A stretch of 64,000 nucleotides of DNA from Gymnothorax reevesii (lineage: Eukaryota; Chordata; Actinopteri; Anguilliformes; Muraenidae). Below the pieces are notes generated by a model that was given only the letters and a program-made list of their open reading frames with translations, made no database searches and was not told the origin of the DNA. Numbering within the stretch: position 1 is the first letter of the stretch; each line of letters opens with the position of its first letter. Location of the stretch: positions 73,123,367 to 73,187,366 of the forward strand of contig CM056580.1 in assembly GCA_029721435.1 (NCBI GenBank), in the 5' to 3' direction. Both the position numbers and the translations under genes were made by a program. Shown here piece after piece: positions 57,301 to 64,000 of this stretch.

Positions 57301-57479
57301 TTCTCCACCCCATTTAAACCTAACTCAGTACACCCTGTGGCTCTCCAGGACCAGGGTTGACTACCACTCCCCCAGATTATCCCTAGTAATGGCAATCACA
57401 GAGGCCTTTACCTTCTCCCCGTTACCATATTCAATTCCATTTTCCTCCATTTATTTTAAGTCATGGTTTTGCTTTAACA

Positions 57480-58175
57480 ATTACAACAGCATGGCTTCGT
57501 AGTAGAGAAGTCCGTGTGCTGAACTGGCCTGCCTGCAGTCCTGATCTTTCACCGATTTGGCACATAATTAATGATAAGTCCATCAAAGGAGAGCCAAAAC
57601 TCTCCAGCGGTCATGGTTTAGTCCCGCTGGATGCAACAAGCAATCTGGCGGGCAATGGGACTATGTACCCAAAGGCTGAAAAAGGGACCCACTCACACAG
57701 GCCGGTAAGAAAAATAGAAACATTTAATAAATATACTTTTTTAAAATGACAAAGAGACAGGGGAGCAGCAGCAACACATCTGAGGCTAAAATACCAGAAT
57801 GCATTGGCAGTGCAGCTCTTAAATACTCTAAACACACAACAGGTGTGGCTCGTTGAAGTGGAGGCGAAGACAGCAGGAGGGGGATGGACTGCAGGGCAGA
57901 ATCATCACACCAGCAGCTGGAAGCCTGTGGCCAAGAAGTCTCCTCAATGCCCAGAAGCCTCCACTGTGTTAAAAAGAAGATGGGATGCTGCACCATGGTA
58001 AACAGGCCCCTGTCACAACTTTTTTGAGACTTGTAGTAGCCATTAAATTTGAAATGAGTTCATTTTGTGGATAAAATAAAATACTCGCTAGTGTAATTTG
58101 AAAGTCATTGCGCTTTGACTTTATTCAGAATTTACACTTTGTCCCAACTATTTCAGAATTGGGGTTGAACTTTCT
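57480..58175 (+). pseudogene. Tc1-like 3' half with an internal insertion
   Basis: The left part translates to TTAWLRSREVRVLNWPACSP and DLSPI, the region around the catalytic Glu of the Tc1 family seen at 121-599, after which homology stops near 57585. It resumes near 57930 with the transposase end and then the family's 3' flank (CAGGCCCCTGTCACAACTTT at about 58003, right end GAATTGGGGTTGAA at 58158-58171). The intervening 350 bp is foreign. The copy begins abruptly at 57480, so only the 3' part of the element is present. Inactive. Confidence 0.7.
57612..57900 (-). mobile_element. LTR-like insert within the Tc1 remnant
   Basis: On the minus strand the segment shows GAGTATTTAAGAGCTGC (promoter-like), then about 90 bp later TATATTTATTAAATG (polyadenylation-like), and ends with GGGACTAAACCATGAC. 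The layout is similar to the LTR-like segment at 2906-3359. No target duplication is seen and no internal region is attached. Weak call. Confidence 0.35.
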
Positions 58176-58179
58176 GACA

Positions 58180-59254
58180 CCAGGATTTTCCAGCTCAATT
58201 TGCTACAGCCACCTTTTCTCTGCAATAAAAACACTGATTTTAAGAAGTGAATAATCAATGAATGCCTTCGAGAAATATAAGCAGGTGTCAAGCATTTCTG
58301 TGTGGCTTTGCTTTTTTTGTTAGTCTCTGACAATAATAAAATGCATCCCTGAGGAGTATAAACAGTTCATTGAGCAGGAACTGTTACCCATGGCATCACA
58401 AAACAGCTTATATTTCCTATTAGTAATGACAGATTTACTCAACTCAATTACTTACTTCTCACAAAGGCAGGGATGCAATTCAGTGTAATCTGAAAAGTTT
58501 TTTTAATGGAAGGATTTCTTCAAAGATGTTCCTCTGCAGAGCTACAGAGGGAAACGCGGCCTTCATTGGTAGAGTTTGAGGAAGGGGGGAGGGCCTACCT
58601 TCTTATAACTGGGGGGGGGGGTCAGCGGGATTGAGGCTGGAGTACACAGATATAGCGGAAACGCCACTGAACATCTTTTTTGGTAAACTGCTAAATGCTA
58701 TGGACATGCATTTCATCATAACCGGGAAGTGCAACGACTTCATACAATCACCTGAGCCACCGGATCTTTCTGTTGCCAAAAATTTTAAAGGCAAAAAAAC
58801 GAACCCTTGGATGCAATTATTCTGATTCATCCAAGCTGCTTGTTGGGATGTAATTGGATAAATGTCACTATTTCTTGGCATTTGGTACATAATTCTCAAC
58901 TGTGCCCTCGCAACCTCAACATTTTTCAGAGAGTAATGAAAAGCTGTATATCAGTCATTTGCTAATGATTTTCAGTCTATAAAATTTACTCAATGATCCA
59001 ATGCTTCAATAAACCTGAAGCTGCTATTCTTTCCATTAAAGACTGAATTAGGAAGAAAAAGCAAATATTTCTTGTTATCACTGCTGCAGTTACAGTCTAG
59101 TTGAGTAGCGCAAGATTGGAAGGAACCAGCAGAAAAAAACTAATTGCATTGTCTACAGGGAGGCAATCATGTGTTTCTCACTAATTAGCAACCTAATACA
59201 GCAAAATGTAGAGAGCTGCCTGATAATAACTATAGATACAGTAATACATAATGT
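58180..59254. other. No recognised gene
   Basis: Unassigned sequence with a G-run at 58611-58620. A minus frame at 58603-58899 and a plus frame at 58631-58825 carry no motif I recognise. Confidence 0.4.
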
Positions 59255-60800
59255 CTAATATTTTGCTGGACCACATTTAGCTTTGCTGATGGCACTCATT
59301 CTTTATGGCATTGTTTCAACAATCTTATCGGATGTTAAAACATTTATCTCTGAGCAGATCTGATTTTTTTTTTTTTTTTTGAGGATAAAAACATTGTGAA
59401 GCCTTCTTCAGCCAATCCCAAAGACTTTTGATTGATGAAGTTCACGTGGTGGCAAATTCATGCGTGACAATGATTCCTCATGCTTGCATGGCCACTCTTC
59501 CAGAATTTAAGCTCAATAAATTTTGACATTGTAATCCTGCTATTTGTAATTGCCAGGAGGGATTTAAAAAAAATAAATTAATAGGATTACCTGATCGTTC
59601 TGTACATTCAGCTAGTCTGCCGACTATGTTCTAGCTGCATAACGTTGCTGAACCTACACCTGACCAATTAAAGAAACCCCAGGTCATAATGCTGCCCCCA
59701 CAGACTCATACGATGGGCACTATGTGTGATGGTGCATCGCTTCATCGGCTTCCTTTCTTAGCATGACACACCTATCTGAAGAAGGGTAAATCTAGACTCA
59801 TCTAACCACAGTCCAATCTTTATGCTTCCTAGCAAATTTACGTTACTTTCTACCAATTTGCCTCACTCACACATGGCTATTTAGTGGCGACGAAGACACT
59901 GTTTAGTGCCAATCAAGTGATTTCTTGTCGCATTTTGCTTGTGGTAATTGTCTTACTTTCATAATTAAACATGGCCACGAGTTCTACTGTCGATTTCTTA
60001 TAATTAGATGTCATCAAGCATTTTACTGATTATATCACAACCATTTCCCCTTTTTTCCCCACCTTGAGCACAGCCAAACTGTTTCGCCAAGCAACCTGCT
60101 CCCATCGACTCAGAAGGAACATGCCATGGCACGTGATTCCACTGACTTACATAATGACTTCCCTTCCCTTCTTAACATTACACAGTCACACCACCAATTA
60201 CACACCACCTACACCACTGGTGGATCACAGGAGTGAATAATTTAGTTAGTACAGCTACACGTGCCTAGTCGACCAGAAGTGGTCTCACGGGGTGATGCAC
60301 TAATGAATTTTTACCAGCTTAACTCCTGTTATCCCCAACGAGGCTGTACTAATTGTTGCCTCGCCCATGTGGACCCCTGGCTATAGCTGGTAATGGGTGA
60401 CTGGGGTTCGAACACTTGGGCATGGGGCTCACAGACGAATGTCCAAGCTGTGAGCCACCTGGAGGCAGCTCATTATTTTTTTCTAACCAATTTTTTCCAT
60501 CTTCATCAATATCCTTCTCAATTTTCATAACGCATTGGACAGTTCTTAACCTAATTCCAGAGATTTCTGCAATCTCCTAAGCTGTTTTCTTAACTTGATG
60601 CAGGCTAATGATTTGCCCGTCTTAAAACACAGCAACTTCTTTTCCATGACCATGGACTATGTCTTCTGAAATGTTTGTAAATGAAGTGAGAAGCTGCTCA
60701 TTTCATTAGTTAGGGTTAAAAGAATGGATGCCAGCTGAAATATATAACTCACTGCAATAATGATTCAATCATTGGCTCAAGTATAGGCTTATTTCAATAT
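59255..60800 (-). pseudogene. Tc1-like element, decayed, minus strand
   Basis: Conserved antisense blocks of a fish Tc1 family appear in order: GGCAAATTCATGCGTGACAA (about 59451), TAACGTTGCTGAACCTACAC (59640), GTAAATCTAGACTCATCTAA (59786), GCGTTGGAC-like CGCATTGGACAGTTCTTAAC (60530) and CCATGACCATGGACTATGTC (60645). The N-terminal helix-turn-helix coding (minus) is at about 60530-60680. The catalytic region is riddled with stops and indels. The block from about 60050 to 60490 is foreign, containing a SINE. The end sequences are not clear. It belongs to the same family as the nested 550-bp element at 21773-22322. Confidence 0.72.
60230..60480 (-). mobile_element. tRNA-headed SINE-like insert, minus strand
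   Basis: The minus strand has CCAGGTGGCTCACAGCTTGG (A-box-like) and CAAGTGTTCGAACCCCAGTC (B-box-like) about 30 bp apart, then a body to about 60230. It lies inside the Tc1 fossil at 59255-60800 and therefore inserted after it. Confidence 0.6.
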
Positions 60801-61437
60801 AAATAAACACATATATACACACCTCTTTGTTTGCTTACCCGCACTTCCTGGTTTTCGTTAACAGGCTCCTGGTTGTTTATATTCTCCCAGCCTTCAGATG
60901 CTCCGCATGTCTTTTTTTTGACCTCCCTCTCCTTTCACACCGTGCCTAAATTGGTCAATGTTTCTTAATCACCTGATTTGTAACCACTCCTCCCGTCATG
61001 CTCCCAGTTCCCCACATGCCTGATTCTCCTTCAGTTCTTTGCTTTGCTACCCTGTGCATTCACTGCTTCTGCACACCGTAGTTGTGAGTTGGTCGCCTAG
61101 TTTTTTCCAGCCACTTAGGAGTGTTTATTTCCATTCAGGTGTTTTTCCAGTACTAGCTTTCTCATCTACTATTTTTTGAGAATGCATAGTGTCTTGTGAT
61201 ATTCTGGCGGCAATTTGGCTTGTTTTTTCCAATTTATGATTCTGTCTGCTCCCCGCTTTGGCAATTCTGTTGATTGGTTTTAAAACTTCTGCACGTCTTC
61301 TGACCTTGATTTGGATTTTCTTTTATGTTCCGCACTCTGGCTGTGCAGTAAAGACCCAGAACGTATGACCTCAATTCTCAGCTCGGTAAACTTTGTGAAA
61401 CTAATCTGTTTTTGTGGCGACTGAGTTCTTGGCTCTA
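60801..61437. other. No recognised feature
   Basis: T- and C-rich unassigned sequence. No coding motif or element ends before the Harbinger start at 61438. Confidence 0.4.
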
Positions 61438-61642
61438 GGGGCCTGTCTCACAAAGCTGGATTAACATACCCGGGGTTTCCCTCAGTTACTCAGCTGCACT
61501 TAACCAGACCTCCGCGGTCTTGATTATCGGTCTCACAAAGCCGGTTATCAACTCGTTAAGAGAACCCAGGAGTTTCCAATCTAGATCTGTGCTCGTGCAC
61601 ATGAAAAGGGGGGTTTTAACTCCATTTGACCAATTGCGCACC

Positions 61643-61988
61643 ATGGAGAAGCCGCAGAGAGCGATTTATTTCTCAACGGAGGAGCAAACAATAATTCTAA
61701 GGATGTATGAAGAATATAAAGACATCATTTAGGCAAAAAGCAACACTATTGCAGCTGCCAGAAGCTGCAAAGAATCTTGGCAAGAAATCGCCGACTTTGT
61801 CAATGCGTAAGTTACTGGGATTGTAATATTAAATCATCACTGTGTGTGTCTCTCAAATGTATGTGTCTGTTTCGATTTCCTTTTATTCTTTTTGACAATT
61901 TAACCTCATCATTTCAGTTCCAACCGCAGCAGAGCCAAAAGGATTTGGGAGCAAGTAAAAAATAAATACAAGCACATACGGTCGTAAG
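61643..61988 (+). pseudogene. Harbinger Myb/SANT-like protein (NAIF1-like), broken
   Basis: An ATG at 61643 opens MEKPQRAIYFSTEEQTIILR and continues to DII, then a TAG stop at 61730-61732. The same frame resumes with AKSNTIAAARSCKESWQEIA and DFVNA up to a GTAAGT donor at 61807. A 111-bp intron ends in a TTTCAG acceptor (61917), and exon two reads SNRSRAKRIWEQVKNKYKHI before a TAA at about 61986. Tryptophans and the basic RAKRIWEQVKNKYK helix are typical of the Myb/SANT-like domain of Harbinger accessory proteins, which resemble host NAIF1. The last part of the protein (the TPAEELAL region) survives beyond a minisatellite at 62513 onward. One stop in the domain inactivates it. Confidence 0.85.
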
Positions 61989-62022
61989 CTGTGTGAACTT
62001 ACGGTCAGTAAGTTTACACAAC

Positions 62023-62527
62023 CGTACACTCCTGCAAAGGAGGGGTCCTCCGACACACCCGTACACTCCTGCACAGAAGGGGTCCCCCTACACCCCCGTA
62101 CAGTCCTGCAGAGGAGGGGTCCTCCTACACCCCCATATACTCCTGCAGAGGAGGGGTCCTCCTACACCCCCATACACTCCTCTAGAGGAGGGGTCCTCCG
62201 ACACACCTGTACACTCCTGCACAGGAAGGGTCTTCCTACACCCCCGTACACTCCTGCAGAGGAGGGGTCCTCCTGCACCCCCATACACTCCTGCAGAGGA
62301 GGGGTCCTCCTACACCCCCGTACACTCCTGCAGAGGAGGGGTCCTCCTACACCCCCGTACACTCCAGCAGAGGAGGGGTCCTCCTACACCCCCGTACACT
62401 CCTGCAGAGGAGGGGTCCTCCTACACCCCCGTACACTCCTGCAGAGGAGGGGTCCTCCTACACCCCCGTACACTCCTGCAGAGGAGGGGTAGTCCTACGC
62501 CCCCGTGCACTCCTGCAGAGGAGTTGG
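62023..62527. repeat. 37-bp minisatellite, 14 units, inside the Myb-like gene
   Basis: CTGCAGAGGAGG-type starts occur at 62032, 62069, 62106 and so on every 37 bases to 62513. A unit is CTGCAGAGGAGGGGTCCTCC followed by TACACCCCCGTACACTC. Units at 62402-62475 are identical; the first, second, fifth and sixth differ by a few bases. All plus-strand frames through the array are open, giving a frame of 224 codons (61993-62667) with a 37-residue superrepeat. The last unit runs into TPAEELALSYNKDCPIAEGE, the normal tail region of the Myb-like protein. Confidence 0.95.
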
Positions 62528-62889
62528 CCTTGTCTTATAATAAGGATTGCCCCATAGCGGAGGGGGAGTCTCATCAGACCCTGGAGGAGGTAGCAGCTCA
62601 CGAAGTATGGCATATGTACATGGTATGTTTCAGCACGCCAAATGTTAAAACATTGGGCTGCTTTTAAATCACAATAATCCTTTTACTGTGAAAGTAGCTT
62701 AAGTAACAATTTTTTTTTTTTGCACAGTGGATAGTGAGGCCCTCACTTAAACACTGCAATCTCCACCCACACAAATGCCGTTCTTGATAGAGGTAACAGT
62801 AAATTAAAACTGTCATATACAGTTACAAACAATCTGTTGCTGATGATCATACATTAGAGAAAAAAAAAAAACTTTTGCCACTTCTCTTG

Positions 62890-63043
62890 CAGGACACTCA
62901 GAAAATCGGTACCGCTCGTACAGGACCTCCTCATGGAAATCGAACGCGTCCTGCCGGTCACGGAACACGCGCTCTCTCCAGAGCGCTCCTCTCGCTATCC
63001 GTGCAGCTTCCTCCGCGGGATTCTCAAGAAATCAGCAGGCCAT
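62890..63043 (-). pseudogene. HARBI1-type nuclease, N-terminal fragment
   Basis: The minus strand reads MAC, a TGA stop, then FLENPAEEAARIARGALWRE, RVFRDRQDAFDFHEEVLYER and YRFSECP. The RVFRDR....(F)D...(E)EVLYERYRF pattern is the N-terminal region of Harbinger transposase (HARBI1-like), ahead of its DDE nuclease core. The stop at codon four and the loss of everything after about 62890 show a dead, truncated gene. It converges with the Myb-like gene on the other strand, as in complete Harbinger transposons. No splice site at the truncated end can be fixed. Confidence 0.8.
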
Positions 63044-63297
63044 TTTTCTAAGACAATGATTGGCCTGTGGATGGTTTTATAGACCCGCTGAGATCTTACC
63101 CTGAACTTAACCTGCTCCGGAGCAGGTTAGGCGTTCAGCATAAGTTACCACGGCAACGTACCCCTCTAAGAAGTGAACTAGCTTCGGGATACAGAAATCC
63201 CAGGGTTAATCCAGAAGTTACCTCGCTAAACCGAAATCCAACTGCGTGAGACAGGCCCCTGGTCTGTCAGTATTCAGCTTAGGCCTCTGCCCTGGTC

Positions 63298-63815
63298 CTT
63301 TTGTGCAAAAATTCCTCCAGATTCTTAGAATCTTTTAATTACGGTACGGTAAAGGGAGAAACATATAAATTCCATCAGATCTTTCTGTGTGGAACATTAT
63401 TTTTAAAACGTTCAATGATTTTCTCATGCATCTGTGGACACGTTGCTGACCCTCGGCCTACGTTTCCTCCTGAAGGAAAAGGCCTTTCATTCATGCTGCT
63501 TTTCTACCAAATCTTGACTTTTAATCACGATTTTTTTTCAAATCATATCAATATATATATTTTTTACTTCATTGCTGGTCCAAAATTCTTCCCATCCAAA
63601 TTGTTTTTGGAATGTGTTGCAGGCCTGAATGGCAGGAGTGGATGTATATTAAGAATTAAATGAAGTTGTCTGTACAAAACATTAAATATCTTGTCTTCAT
63701 ACTGTCTGCAATGAAGCACAAGTCAAATTAAATGTAGAAATCACAGATTTCTGTTTTTTTTGGGGGGGAAATTTTCTATACCATCCCTACATTTTCTGTT
63801 TTGGGGTTGTACATC
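63298..63815 (-). mobile_element. Tc1-family 5' part, minus strand
   Basis: From 63815 downward on the minus strand the segment starts with the family end (TACAACCCCAAAACAG), includes the GACAAGATATTTAATG block (63683-63698) and continues through TTCAGGCCTGCAACAC, antisense N-terminal coding (CTCGGCCTACGTTTCCTCC region near 63450) and AGATTCTAAGAATCTGGAGG near 63320. The order matches the 5' half of the Tc1 element at 8585-10385. Diverged, no intact frame. Confidence 0.62.
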
Positions 63816-64000
63816 ACATTATCTACTGTAGAGATAAAGATAGACATACTGTTTCGATTATTACTTTTTGTTTTTTTTTTGAAGCAGCAACCCTGCCACG
63901 GGTCAAATTTCAAGACAATTTTTCGAATTGCACACTGCAATTCACGCAAAAAATATGTAAAGTAAGTACAGGAACCACATAGCAATGGTCTAAATGATGG
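63816..64000. other. Window end, no recognised feature
   Basis: T- and A-rich tail of the window. Nothing recognised. Confidence 0.4.

Larger units (their letters stand above)
61438..63259. mobile_element. PIF/Harbinger element with convergent gene remnants
   Basis: GGGGCCTGTCTCAC (61438-61451) is repeated exactly, inverted, at 63246-63259. The left part carries a Myb/SANT-like gene (plus), the right part the start of a HARBI1-type nuclease gene (minus), the convergent layout of animal Harbinger transposons. The nuclease catalytic domain has been deleted. A 22-bp palindrome, TAACCTGCTCCGGAGCAGGT TA, lies at 63108-63129. The immediate flanks do not show a 3-bp target duplication, so one border may be altered. 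Confidence 0.85.

Noticed and set aside
60400..60425. A functional tRNA gene at the GGTTCGAAC motif
   Set aside because: No acceptor, D or anticodon stem can be built around it. It fits a SINE head on the minus strand.
62023..62527. CRISPR array
   Set aside because: Units are contiguous with no variable spacers, the DNA is vertebrate, and there are no cas-like genes. It is a minisatellite. The same holds for 55561-55824.
61993..62667. 224-codon open frame as a new proline-rich protein gene
   Set aside because: It is a by-product of the 37-bp minisatellite, which is open in all plus frames (and also gives minus-strand frames), inside a broken Harbinger Myb-like gene.

Overview
The window reads as intergenic DNA of a ray-finned fish, very probably a teleost. 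It is AT-rich overall and has spliced transposon genes. It is packed with DNA transposons typical of fish (several Tc1/mariner families, PIF/Harbinger, a TTAA-target element, a CACTA/EnSpm-like transposase piece), tRNA-headed SINEs, two LINE fragments, a Ty3/gypsy chromovirus and a second Ty3/gypsy element whose integrase lies upstream of reverse transcriptase (the gmr1 arrangement). I found no intact host protein-coding gene, no tRNA or rRNA gene, no CRISPR array and no prokaryotic operon. All recognisable coding sequence belongs to mobile elements, and almost all of it is broken by stops, frameshifts, deletions or insertions.

Layout. 0-1.2 kb: two Tc1-like transposase fossils. 2.9-3.6 kb: an LTR-like segment and a SINE with a 12-bp target duplication. 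5-5.8 kb: Tc1 fossil. 7.8 kb: an 83-bp Tc1 foldback. 8.6-10.4 kb: a Tc1 element hosting a 156-bp tandem array, a SINE and a MITE with telomere-like repeats. 10.7-11.3 kb: another Tc1 fossil. 15.3-16.3 kb: terminal-inverted-repeat element with an internal hairpin. 16.6-20.6 kb: chromovirus (minus strand) with a LINE inserted just before its polypurine tract. 21.2-24.4 kb: Harbinger-like element with TTA target duplication, a Myb/SANT gene remnant and a nested Tc1. 27.3-29.4 kb: second Harbinger-like element sharing a foldback module with the previous one. 31.0-31.9 kb: TTAA element with an open first exon. 33.2-37.6 kb: gmr1-like pol split by a 1.87-kb DNA transposon. 41.4-45.5 kb: MITEs and a SINE. 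49.8-51.2 kb: an LTR related to the chromovirus LTR, then a 5'-truncated LINE with a short target duplication. 53.5-58.2 kb: Tc1 fossils, SINE, tandem repeats and a CACTA-like transposase fragment. 59.3-60.8 kb: Tc1 fossil split by a SINE. 61.4-63.3 kb: Harbinger element with convergent Myb and HARBI1-type gene remnants and a 37-bp minisatellite that has grown inside the Myb gene. 63.3-63.8 kb: Tc1 end.

The elements do not form a pathway. The nesting gives relative ages: the Tc1 at 8.6 kb, the gmr1 element and the chromovirus were hosts for later insertions. The most unusual observations are the inverted pol-domain order with its interrupting transposon, the in-gene minisatellite, the foldback module shared by two Harbinger elements, the telomere-like repeat inside a MITE, and the intact-looking spliced exon of the TTAA element. 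I did not find a convincing new functional system. Family names rest on motif recognition by eye; no database search was run.
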